A stretch of 64,000 bases of DNA from an uncultured Arenicella sp. (GTDB lineage: Bacteria; Pseudomonadota; Gammaproteobacteria; Arenicellales; Arenicellaceae): assembly GCA_947499305.1 (NCBI GenBank), contig CANMNN010000025.1, forward strand, positions 1 through 64,000, read 5' to 3'. The notes below the pieces were generated by a model. It was not told the DNA's origin and ran no database searches. It worked only from the letters and a program-made list of their open reading frames with translations. This document shows, piece by piece, positions 48,132 through 56,466 of the stretch; the stretch's first letter is position 1; each line of letters starts with the position of its first letter. Made by a program: the position numbers and the translations under genes.

Positions 48132-49859
48132 ATGTCTGACGACAATATCAAACCTTCGGCACTGGTAATATCAGCCGATTCAGCAGTAGTAGAAGCTATT
48201 ATTGGCAACAACACCACAGATCAACAATTCACTGCTCGTGAAACAGTTGGCGAAGTTCTCAGCAACACCGATTTGTTAGAAGGTAATGGAATTATTATCT
48301 TCGATATCGACAGTGCGGGTGGTGGCGTTGATGCAGCAATAGATCAAGCGATCAAGCTGAAACAAGCCGATCCGACTCAAGTACTGATTATGGTCGGAGA
48401 AAAAGAACCTCTTAGCGAAATTCTTAAGTCAAACATCCAACCCCTGGTTTATCGCGCATTTAACAAGCCGGTTAGTCCAAACCAAATCTTCTTGGCATTT
48501 AAATCAGGTTACGCCCTAAACGCCGAGCTGGTCGCAAAACAAGCGGCAGGCGAAGATATTATGACTGTCGGCCCAGCTGAGAATAAGGCCAGCATCGATT
48601 CAATGGCTGCGAGCCGGAAAACCAATCCAGCTATCTATGCGGGTATTGGCGTTGTGGTGCTCGGCATTATCGCTTTTCTATTCTTAGGTGGTGAAGACGA
48701 AGCTGTTGCTCCTGTTGTTGTTAATACTCCGCAAGAGCAAACTACCAGCGCAACTGAAGACGAAGTATCAACAGTATCAATAACGAATGAGTTGAATCAA
48801 CAAGCTGCGAACGCGCTGCTAGATGGTCGCTACATTTCGCCTAAAGGCGATAACGCACTTGAGTATTATGACCAAGTGTTGGCAATCGACCCATATGACC
48901 CAATCGCCTACGAAGGTCGCAAGACTATCGCTGAATCACTACGTACTTCGTATCAAGAGTATGTTGATAGTGCCGACTTCGACAAGGCTCTTGAAACAGT
49001 CGAAGCACTACGAGTAATCGAACCTTTGAACCTAGATAATGACACCTTGGTGGAAAATTTAGATCAAGCCATTCAAGCTCATGTGAAAGATGTTCAAGCA
49101 AACGGTAGCGCCGAAGACATCGCGAAAACAACTGCAGTGCTAGAACGTATCGGCGATGATAAAGCTGGTGGCGGCGCCGCGGCAGCTCTTAAAGCTGAAC
49201 AAGAGTTAATCGCCAAAATCGATGCAGCTCTAGAGAGCGGAAACCTAACTCCTCCATCTAAAGGCAACGCTTATTCACTCGTGTCTGAGGCATTAAAGAC
49301 CAACAAGATCAGCAAGACAAATTCAGAGCCTCGCGTTAAAGCATTGAGCGCAAGTTTACTAGCGCGAGCAAATGAGGCATTCGAAGCAGATAACGCAGAA
49401 GACACAAGCAAATATTCAGCTCTCGTAAAGCGCCTAAATGTTGACCGCAAAGGCTTAAATGAATTAACTGAAAAGGTTAAAGCCAAACAGGCTGAGATTG
49501 CCGCCGCCGCAGCTGATGCAGCCGAAGGCGAGCAACAAGCAGCAGCGGCTGTAGAAGAAGCAAAGCCTGAGCCACCAAAAATTATTCCTGCAAAAATCAT
49601 CAGTCGTGAAGCGCCGCGTTATCCATCACGTGCGCTTAAAAACGAAATTGAAGGTTGGGTTAAGGTCCGCTTTTTTATCGACACAAATGGCAAACCTATT
49701 GATGTTACTGTCGTTGAATCAGAGCCTGCAAAAACGTTTGATGATGCTGCGGTTAAATCGGTTAAAAAGTGGCGTTTTTCGCCGGCTCGCAACCAGACCA
49801 CTGGTTTAGCAGTCCGCAGTACTTCAATTTCGACCAAGGTGCAATTTAGACTCGATTAG
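48132..49859 (+). CDS. Receiver-like / TM / TonB C-terminal domain protein
   Basis: A 575-residue protein with an unusual layout. Residues 8-128 read like a response-regulator receiver fold: strands LVISADSAVV, GIIIFDIDS (D58, D60 near the phosphoacceptor site) and VLIMVGEKE, then the KP of FNKPVSPNQIFLAF. One membrane helix (about 166-186, AGIGVVVLGIIAFLFLGG) follows, then a helical TPR-like region (ALLDGRYISPKGDNALEYYD), an Ala/Glu linker, and a TonB C-terminal domain (482-575; YPSRALKNEIEGWVKVRFFI, SVKKWRFSPARNQTT). The receiver would be cytoplasmic and TonB periplasmic. It may couple a cytoplasmic state to an outer-membrane target (inferred). A terminator follows it. ExbB/ExbD genes lie 3-9 kb away. 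Confidence 0.72.
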   Translation: MSDDNIKPSALVISADSAVVEAIIGNNTTDQQFTARETVGEVLSNTDLLEGNGIIIFDIDSAGGGVDAAIDQAIKLKQADPTQVLIMVGEKEPLSEILKSNIQPLVYRAFNKPVSPNQIFLAFKSGYALNAELVAKQAAGEDIMTVGPAENKASIDSMAASRKTNPAIYAGIGVVVLGIIAFLFLGGEDEAVAPVVVNTPQEQTTSATEDEVSTVSITNELNQQAANALLDGRYISPKGDNALEYYDQVLAIDPYDPIAYEGRKTIAESLRTSYQEYVDSADFDKALETVEALRVIEPLNLDNDTLVENLDQAIQAHVKDVQANGSAEDIAKTTAVLERIGDDKAGGGAAAALKAEQELIAKIDAALESGNLTPPSKGNAYSLVSEALKTNKISKTNSEPRVKALSASLLARANEAFEADNAEDTSKYSALVKRLNVDRKGLNELTEKVKAKQAEIAAAAADAAEGEQQAAAAVEEAKPEPPKIIPAKIISREAPRYPSRALKNEIEGWVKVRFFIDTNGKPIDVTVVESEPAKTFDDAAVKSVKKWRFSPARNQTTGLAVRSTSISTKVQFRLD

Positions 49860-49869
49860 AGAGTTTTCT

Positions 49870-49908
49870 AGCGGCTATCGATATTACTCGACAGCCGCTA
49901 TTGGTTTT
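49870..49908 (+). terminator. Intrinsic terminator of the receiver/TonB gene
   Basis: AGCGGCT (49870-49876) and AGCCGCT (49893-49899) with an inner TCGA pair, followed by a short T run, between this gene and the convergent pgi. Confidence 0.75.
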
Positions 49909-49948
49909 TGTTTACTACATCAAAGACCAGTAGAGTCATGTTATACCG

Positions 49949-51571
49949 CTAGATCTTATTGATTCTAGCAATTAGATTAAGCGTAGAAGGGTCAAACTCT
50001 TCTACGCTTTTTTGTTTCTGATCGCAAGCTAACAACGGCTTAACCTGCTTTGCTAACCGTTTCCCAAGCTCAACTCCCATTTGGTCATAAGAATTGATAT
50101 TCGTCAAAACACCAAAGCAGAAAGTTCTGTGCTCATAAAAGGCTAACAGTCCACCGAGCGCTCTAGGCGTTAAGCGCTCTAACAGAATCGTGCTTGACGG
50201 TCGATCGCCTGAAAAAATCTTGGCGTGCTTAGTAGAATCACTTAAATTTTCGGCACCATGAATACGCTCTATCGTTTCTAGGTCTTGACCGGCCAATAGC
50301 GCAGCAGTTTGCGCCAGACCATTAGCCAGCAGCTCTTGATGATGATCATCCATTTCATGGTCCGAACGAGCAACCAAAATAAACTCTGATGGGATCATCG
50401 CAGTACCCTGGTGCAACATTTGAAATACAGAGTGCTGAACATCGGTACCCACTCCACCCCAAACTACTGGCGACGTCTGCTGGTCGACAGGCGTGCCGTC
50501 GCGCTGACGATCTTTACCGTTACTTTCTGTCTCCAGTTGCTGAAGATAATCAACCAACGAACGAAGACGGAAGTCATAAGCAAATATAGCTCGCGACTTC
50601 ACCTCTAAGAAGTTGCCGTAGTAATGATCGAGCATAGCCGCCAGAAAGCAAACATTAGATTTGAGCGGCTGTTGGTAGAAGTGTTTATCTAATTCAGCGG
50701 CACCGTCTAGAAGCTCGTTAAAGCGGTCGATGCCGATCACTAAAGCCGCTGATAGAGATACTGATGACCAAACTGAATAGCGACCTCCGACCCAGTTTGG
50801 GAACGAAACAACATTCTCGCTGTAAATTCCATAGTCGATTGCTTTAGTCGGGGCAGCTGTTACACCGTAAAATTTAGAAAGCGGCTCACTATCTCCCGAG
50901 CTTCTAAACCAGTTTGCGATGGAATCTAGGTTTTGCAGTGTCTCAGCCGTAGTGAAAGTCTTTGAAACACCAACTACAAGCGTACTTTCAGCACGACACT
51001 GACTTAATACATCGACAAGTTGATGTGCATCAATGTTGCCAATAAAATGCACCTTGATCGAGGCATTTAGTTCTTTAAGTGCTTCGAAGACTAATTGGGT
51101 TCCAAGAGACGAGCCGCCGATACCAACATGTATTATGTCCGCTACCGGCACGTTCCTGCTGGCCAATTTAGTCTGAATTGCTTGATACTGTTCTATAAAT
51201 TGCTGTTTTGAAGTGGCAGCTTGTTTCAGTGAATCAGGTTCTACCATGCTGATACCTTGGTTCGAGCTATCTCTCAAGAGAGTGTGTAATACAGAACGGC
51301 TTTCTGAGTTGTTTATTTTGGCACCTGCCAAGAAGTCAAAGCGCTTACTCTCAAACCTGACCTCTTGAGCAAATTCTATATATTTAGATACTAACTCGTC
51401 ACTGATATGCGTTTTACTTAAATCTAGGTAAAACTCACCTAGGTCATGAGTGAACTTATCTATTCGAGATGGGTCTGTGGCGAACTTGTGCTTTATACCG
51501 CTATGCAAATCTTTGCTTGCTAATGCAGATAGGGCACCCTTAATGGAGGGGCTGATAGAAGTTGTGCTCAT
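49949..51571 (-). CDS. pgi: Glucose-6-phosphate isomerase
   Basis: This 540-residue enzyme interconverts glucose-6-phosphate and fructose-6-phosphate. Family signatures: HVGIGGSSLGTQLVFEAL, VVGVSKTFTTAETLQN, VSFPNWVGGRYSVWSSV and the C-terminal NINSYDQMGVELGKRLAKQV, with active-site residues in QMLHQGTAMIPSEF. Length is close to E. coli Pgi (549). It lies 201 bp downstream of gap on the same strand, so two central carbon genes sit together, perhaps one unit. Confidence 0.96.
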   Translation of the reverse strand: MSTTSISPSIKGALSALASKDLHSGIKHKFATDPSRIDKFTHDLGEFYLDLSKTHISDELVSKYIEFAQEVRFESKRFDFLAGAKINNSESRSVLHTLLRDSSNQGISMVEPDSLKQAATSKQQFIEQYQAIQTKLASRNVPVADIIHVGIGGSSLGTQLVFEALKELNASIKVHFIGNIDAHQLVDVLSQCRAESTLVVGVSKTFTTAETLQNLDSIANWFRSSGDSEPLSKFYGVTAAPTKAIDYGIYSENVVSFPNWVGGRYSVWSSVSLSAALVIGIDRFNELLDGAAELDKHFYQQPLKSNVCFLAAMLDHYYGNFLEVKSRAIFAYDFRLRSLVDYLQQLETESNGKDRQRDGTPVDQQTSPVVWGGVGTDVQHSVFQMLHQGTAMIPSEFILVARSDHEMDDHHQELLANGLAQTAALLAGQDLETIERIHGAENLSDSTKHAKIFSGDRPSSTILLERLTPRALGGLLAFYEHRTFCFGVLTNINSYDQMGVELGKRLAKQVKPLLACDQKQKSVEEFDPSTLNLIARINKI

Positions 51572-51772
51572 TTTTAAATATTCAGATAATGTCGTAGGTT
51601 TTGCTGATGTGTCTTCAGATGACGGACAGCTTAGTTAAAAGCGAATGGCCAAAAAAAGATCTCGTCGAGTATGAATAAAAGGGTGTGAGGAGTTTACGCG
51701 ATTGAAAAATGTTGTGATAGAGGCTGAGAGTTAGTTCGAACGAGTGATAACTAGACTATTAGCGAACTGGAG

Positions 51773-52768
51773 TCAGACCCCCATCGCGATAGCTGTATCG
51801 AGCATACGATTCGAAAACCCCCATTCGTTATCGTACCAGGCCTGAATCTTAATCAAATTTCCACTAATACGTGTTTGCTCAATATCGACAATACAAGATG
51901 ACGGGTTATGATTAAAATCTATTGAAACTAAAGGCTTAGAGTTTAGTTCAAATACGGAATCGCGCCCTTCGGCGTACGCTGTAAAGATTTCTTCTATTTC
52001 AGAAAGACTTGCAGATTTATGCGGCACAAATGTAAAGTCTAACAGTGAGACGTTAAGGGTTGGTACACGCACTGCTACAGCATCAAGTTTTCCATCCAAC
52101 TCTGGGATGACGCTCCCGATAGCTTTAGCTGATCCTGTTGACGTAGGAATCATCGAGTAGTTAGCGGCACGGCCCCTGCGCTTGTCTTTATGATAAGAGT
52201 CAAGAAGGTTTTGAGTATTTGTATATGCGTGCACTGTGTTAGCTAATCCACTTTCAATCCCAAGAGTATCGTTCATCGCTTTTGCGACATGAGCCAAACA
52301 ATTAGTGGTACAAGATGCATTAGAGACAAAAACACAATTCTCATCTAGAACTTCGTGGTTAACCCCGTAGACCACTGTCGCATCTAGTTGCTTGCCAGGA
52401 GCAGAGACAAGTACTTTCTTTGCTCCTGCCTGTAGATGTAGGTTAGCCTTGTCACGCGAACGAAAGAATCCAGTACATTCAAATACAATATCGACGCCTA
52501 ATTCGCTCCAAGGTAAGAGACCCGGGTCTCTTTGCATAAACGCTGGAATGCTGATGCCGTCTATCGAGATGCTATCTTCAGTGTAGTCTACGTGGGCGTT
52601 AAAGCGCCCGTGCGTAGTGTCAAATTGTAGGAGATGAGCATTCGATTCTATTGGTGCTAGATCATTAATTGCGACAACCTGAACGCGATCACTATAACCA
52701 TTTTCGTATAGGGCCCTAATTACGTTTCGCCCAATTCGTCCAAAACCATTTATTGCTACTTTTATCAT
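51773..52768 (-). CDS. gap: Type I glyceraldehyde-3-phosphate dehydrogenase (Epd-like features)
   Basis: A 331-residue NAD-dependent dehydrogenase. The Rossmann start is MIKVAINGFGRIGRNVIRAL; the catalytic cysteine is C153 in SNASCTTNCLAHV; the phosphate loop is IPTSTGSAKAIGSVIPEL and WYDNEWGFSNRMLD closes the fold. The text is GAPDH-like (HAYTNTQ, STGSAKA), but VSIDFNHNPSSCIVDIEQTR resembles erythrose-4-phosphate dehydrogenase (Epd), so substrate preference is uncertain. The ATG at 52768 gives normal length; a longer frame from 52843 adds 25 non-family residues. An exbD gene lies 126 bp upstream on the same strand. Confidence 0.88.
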   Translation of the reverse strand: MIKVAINGFGRIGRNVIRALYENGYSDRVQVVAINDLAPIESNAHLLQFDTTHGRFNAHVDYTEDSISIDGISIPAFMQRDPGLLPWSELGVDIVFECTGFFRSRDKANLHLQAGAKKVLVSAPGKQLDATVVYGVNHEVLDENCVFVSNASCTTNCLAHVAKAMNDTLGIESGLANTVHAYTNTQNLLDSYHKDKRRGRAANYSMIPTSTGSAKAIGSVIPELDGKLDAVAVRVPTLNVSLLDFTFVPHKSASLSEIEEIFTAYAEGRDSVFELNSKPLVSIDFNHNPSSCIVDIEQTRISGNLIKIQAWYDNEWGFSNRMLDTAIAMGV

Positions 52769-52894
52769 TTCTATAGAACACTTCGTAAAGAGTGGGATTA
52801 ATTGTTTAGTGCGGCAGCGCCTTCTTGCGCGGCACTGCCTCATTTTTTTGCGCTTGGAGCCTATTATAGTCGCTCTGCGACAAACCTAGCCTTT

Positions 52895-53317
52895 TTAGCT
52901 TCGAATCAAACTTACGCTCGGAAACTCTACATTTGCAGCTCGTATTGCATCAATCGCACCAATCATCGAATTTGTCTTGGTATTCGGATCAACTCTAACC
53001 ACTACCGCCGAGTCGGGCATTTGAGCTTTAAGTCGAACGATTGTTGATCTAATAGCTGCTGAAGGAACATCAAAATTTTGGATCCTAACAATATTGTTAG
53101 CGCTTATTTCTACAACTATTGGCGGACTGATTGGCTGACTTTCGGTGCTCGCGACAGGGCGATTAATCCCAATGCCAGACTCTTTCACAAAGCTCGCAGT
53201 GACGATAAAGAAGATCAACATGATAAAAACCACATCGAGCATCGGTGTTATATCCACCTCAGATTCATCATTTCGAAGGTTCAAACTTTGTTTGATTCTA
53301 TTTGATATCGTACCCAT
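52895..53317 (-). CDS. exbD: ExbD-type biopolymer transport protein (third copy)
   Basis: A 140-residue protein with a short cytoplasmic N-terminus, one membrane helix (MLDVVFIMLIFFIVTASF) holding the proton-path aspartate, and a periplasmic domain. ExbD dimers sit inside the ExbB pentamer and drive TonB. The periplasmic part (VVEISANNIVRIQNFDVPSA) differs from the other two ExbDs. An intrinsic terminator at 53517-53547 lies between it and the rest of the cluster, so it needs its own promoter in the 200-bp gap upstream. It precedes gap. Confidence 0.9.
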   Translation of the reverse strand: MGTISNRIKQSLNLRNDESEVDITPMLDVVFIMLIFFIVTASFVKESGIGINRPVASTESQPISPPIVVEISANNIVRIQNFDVPSAAIRSTIVRLKAQMPDSAVVVRVDPNTKTNSMIGAIDAIRAANVEFPSVSLIRS

Positions 53318-53516
53318 AAGTGCTTTTCTCCGTGAGTTTAGTTAACTAAAATCCGCGTCTTGAGTGACAAACTAATGTGGGTCTGCCGAACAAGCGCTGC
53401 ATCAAAATCCAAGCTATCACGTAAACAAATTAAATTCGAGCCCGCCACAACAACGCCATAAAAGAGACATAAGTTTCAAGCAAAGCCTGATGAGCCAATA
53501 TATTGACTTGGGGCAT

Positions 53517-53547
53517 AAAAAAAGCGTGCTAAATAGCACGCTTTTTT
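53517..53547. terminator. Bidirectional terminator between two exbD genes
   Basis: The stem AGCGTGCT (53523-53530), AAAT, AGCACGCT (53535-53542) is flanked by A and T runs on both sides. It lies 47 nt past the exbD stop at 53594 and cuts the third exbD off from the main operon. Confidence 0.9.
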
Positions 53548-53593
53548 GGACTTTGTATGCCTAAACGGCTAAGCCTTTGTCACTAGCGACACA

Positions 53594-54004
53594 TCAACCC
53601 TCACTAAGTGAGATCGTCGGTTGCGATACATTAGCCGACTTAATGCCGTCAATTGCTCTCACAATAGACTTTGTTTGCGCTTTAGGGTGAACTTTCACTA
53701 CAACCGCAGCTTCTGGCCTCTCAGCACGCAAACGAGTTACGGTAGCTTTAATTGCTCTAAAATCAACGACATTGCGATCAATTCGTATTTCGTTTAGCTT
53801 GTCGATCTCGATCACAATTGGCTTAGGCGCATCAGGATTCGGCGGCTCATCCGAAGCAGGTGGTTTATTGATATCAATACCCGATTCTTTAACGAAACTG
53901 GCGGTTACGATAAAGAAGATAAGCATGATGAAAACCACGTCCAGCATGGGCGTAATGTCAATATCGGTTTCTTCCTCGGTATTACTTTTACCTAATCTTT
54001 TCAT
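53594..54004 (-). CDS. exbD: ExbD-type biopolymer transport protein (second copy)
   Basis: A 136-residue ExbD with cytoplasmic TEEETDIDITP, the membrane helix MLDVVFIMLIFFIVTASFVK with the conserved aspartate, a proline-rich start of the periplasmic part (PPASDEPPNPDAPKP), and the domain ending RAIDGIKSANVSQPTISLSE. It follows the second TtpC-like gene with no separate ExbB between them, and it is the last gene before the bidirectional terminator. It probably pairs with that TtpC-like protein. Confidence 0.92.
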   Translation of the reverse strand: MKRLGKSNTEEETDIDITPMLDVVFIMLIFFIVTASFVKESGIDINKPPASDEPPNPDAPKPIVIEIDKLNEIRIDRNVVDFRAIKATVTRLRAERPEAAVVVKVHPKAQTKSIVRAIDGIKSANVSQPTISLSEG

Positions 54005-54145
54005 TGATTACTTCCTCTTGAGAGCACCTGAGATTAACGTGCTCTTTTGATTTAATAAGTCTATACAACTCAAATATGCTATTTAAATTGTAAATAGGAG
54101 CTTAGCCTAGCAAGTCTAGCTTGAAGGCTAAGCGGTTCATATTTT

Positions 54146-55606
54146 CTATTTATGAGCTTCGTATTGCTCTGCGATCAGTCCTGCAGCATGCTCTTCTAGT
54201 ACTCCCTCAATTCGCTTCGCACGACTCGATGCCAACCAATGCATAAACACCATCGGTATAGCGACAATCAAACCGAGAACCGTTGTAACAAGTGCTTGAG
54301 AAATACCGCCAGCCATCGTTTGCGGATCACCTGCACCGTACAACGTAATCGCTTGGAAGGTTTGAATCATACCTGTAACAGTACCAAGCAATCCTAATAG
54401 CGGCGCTACAACGGCGATGATTTTCACGAACATAACCCAAGCATTCAACTTCGGAGACTCTTTCAGCATGGCTTCGCCAAGCTTGAGCTCCATAGACTCA
54501 GGATCTGAGTTCGGGTTGTCTTGGAATACTTTTATTACACGTCCCAGTGGGTTGCCTAAAGAAGGCCGTTTCAAGTCGCGTGCTTGTTTACTAACCTTAG
54601 CTTCGACACCCATCAAGATCAGTATTCGAAGTATTGAGATAAGCAAACCAATTATGCCGAGAGCGATGATCACATATCCAACAACACCACCTTCTTCAGC
54701 CTTTTCGATAACAGTAGGGATCTCAACATATGCAGAAGACAGAACTCCCTTACTAGGATCCAGCATAAATGGCGTTATACCACTACTGAGGCCTTGTAGA
54801 TTGTTCGAGAGGCCGGTGAAAGCGGCTCGTTTACCGCCCATTTTACGACCTAACGCTGTGAAGCCATTGGTATCGTTGTAAGTCAGGATATTGTCACCAG
54901 CAACAGCACTGAACACGCCGATACGAGTTACCTGTAAATCTTGCGACTCATAAACTGGCGTAACATTTCCTTCCTCATCCACTTCCTCACCGGTTTTAAA
55001 ACGAACAGGCGCGGTATATTGAACAATTTTACCTTGCTGAGTCATCTCATTCTGGAGCTGAAACCAAAGGTCTTCTATTTCATCAATCGACACTAACTCA
55101 GTTAAGCTCGCCATTTTCGCTACCATCTGGCGCAAGTTTGACGAGCGGTCTGGGTACTGAGCACTGATAAACGAAGTCTTGTACGATTCTTGAGCTTCAG
55201 ACGCCGATAATTGAATAACACCAAACAATTGCTTCAGGTCGCCCAATTCTTTGGCCAGCTCAGCTTGCAGTACTTTGATTTTCTCTTCATTTACTTCGAA
55301 GGTATTCTCAAGTTCCTTACCAATGCGTTCCTGACGAGCTCGCTCATTCTTCATAGAATTTAAGCGACCTTGCTGTTTACTACGCTCAGCTTTAAAAGAA
55401 TTCTCACGAGCAGTGTTAACACTGCGCTCTTTCGCAGTAGCGCTTTTGGTGGTGTTAAACAACTGCTCAATGTTCAACGTGTTTTGAGCTTGTGCAGATC
55501 CGGCACCCAGCAGAATAGAAACAGCTGAAACAACAACAAACGAAGTTTTAGCAGCCTTTCGCATAACTGGTTTAATCGCCATATTAATAGTTGATAAAGT
55601 GGTCAT
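54146..55606 (-). CDS. TtpC-like MotA/TolQ/ExbB-family protein (second copy)
   Basis: This 486-residue protein has a cleavable leader (ending GAGSAQA), a long periplasmic coiled coil (ARENSFKAERSKQQGRLNSM), a beta-rich middle, and a C-terminal three-helix ExbB/TolQ domain (FVKIIAVVAPLLGLLGTVTG, GGISQALVTTVLGLIVAIPM). In Vibrio TtpC acts with TonB2 to energise some outer-membrane receptors. I start it at ATG 55606, with GGAGG nine bases upstream; the annotated-length frame from 55630 adds eight residues. The start overlaps the stop of the DUF3450 gene upstream. It is larger than the first copy. Confidence 0.9.
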   Translation of the reverse strand: MTTLSTINMAIKPVMRKAAKTSFVVVSAVSILLGAGSAQAQNTLNIEQLFNTTKSATAKERSVNTARENSFKAERSKQQGRLNSMKNERARQERIGKELENTFEVNEEKIKVLQAELAKELGDLKQLFGVIQLSASEAQESYKTSFISAQYPDRSSNLRQMVAKMASLTELVSIDEIEDLWFQLQNEMTQQGKIVQYTAPVRFKTGEEVDEEGNVTPVYESQDLQVTRIGVFSAVAGDNILTYNDTNGFTALGRKMGGKRAAFTGLSNNLQGLSSGITPFMLDPSKGVLSSAYVEIPTVIEKAEEGGVVGYVIIALGIIGLLISILRILILMGVEAKVSKQARDLKRPSLGNPLGRVIKVFQDNPNSDPESMELKLGEAMLKESPKLNAWVMFVKIIAVVAPLLGLLGTVTGMIQTFQAITLYGAGDPQTMAGGISQALVTTVLGLIVAIPMVFMHWLASSRAKRIEGVLEEHAAGLIAEQYEAHK

Positions 55607-55607
55607 G

Positions 55608-56390
55608 TTAAATCGCCTCCGGTGCCGCAATTGGCAGAGTCATAAGGTCATTAACTTCCTTACCCTGAGTGATTCGGATTGCTTTAGTTATACCACCATT
55701 ATGAGAGGCGTCTAAACTAGTCCATTGTTTCGCTTGTTTGTCCCAATATCCAGACTGTGTACCATCCGAAGTTTGGTAGTACAAACCAGCTCGACCGATT
55801 TGAAGAATGTTAACCGTTTTAGCGGCACCATCGAGCTGGAGCTCTTCGGTAAAGGTGTCGATACTCTGGCCATACGCATTTTCAATAGAATAAGCCTCAA
55901 GAACTTGCCTGAAACGCTCCGCTGCAGAAATATTGGCGTTGGTTAAATAGCCTTTAATACGGTCAAGACGGGCACGACGCTCATCTAATTTGAACGGGAT
56001 ATCAGCGGCGATAAACTTCTCCAATCCATCAATCATGCTCAACATTAGCGGTACTATTTGGCGTTCAATTAAAGACGCATCTTCAATAGATCGCTCAAGC
56101 TTAACCATTGCGTTCTCTTGAGCCTGTAATGTACGACGCAAACGCTCATTGAATTTCTTTAAGACTTCAACATTCTTGCGCTGCTGGTGATACTCCGCAA
56201 CGATCTTTTCTGTCCTCTCAGACACATCGTCGATACGTTTTTGTGACGCTGCACCGGCCTCAAGACGCCTTTTGTTGTTTGCAACGATATCGTCAGTTCG
56301 ATCAGCAAATGCAGCCGATGGCACTATTGTTAAGAGTGCCGCGCCCACAACGCTTTTCTTTAGTAACGATTTTAGTACTGCTGTACCCAT
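55608..56390 (-). CDS. DUF3450 periplasmic coiled-coil protein (second copy)
   Basis: A 260-residue exported protein: signal ending PSAAFA, a long coiled coil (ERTEKIVAEYHQQRKNVEVL, RLRRTLQAQENAMVKLERSI), then a small domain (GYWDKQAKQWTSLDASHNGG). DUF3450 proteins always travel with TtpC/ExbB/ExbD/TonB2 sets and are thought to be periplasmic partners of the motor. Its stop overlaps the start of the TtpC-like gene. It opens the second module, just after the TPR gene. Confidence 0.88.
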   Translation of the reverse strand: MGTAVLKSLLKKSVVGAALLTIVPSAAFADRTDDIVANNKRRLEAGAASQKRIDDVSERTEKIVAEYHQQRKNVEVLKKFNERLRRTLQAQENAMVKLERSIEDASLIERQIVPLMLSMIDGLEKFIAADIPFKLDERRARLDRIKGYLTNANISAAERFRQVLEAYSIENAYGQSIDTFTEELQLDGAAKTVNILQIGRAGLYYQTSDGTQSGYWDKQAKQWTSLDASHNGGITKAIRITQGKEVNDLMTLPIAAPEAI

Positions 56391-56466
56391 ACTTAACCTC
56401 TTAAGTGGCCAAGCCGAAACGGCTTGGCAAATTCTTAATTATTCTTTGAATTAGAGTTGCGATAAG

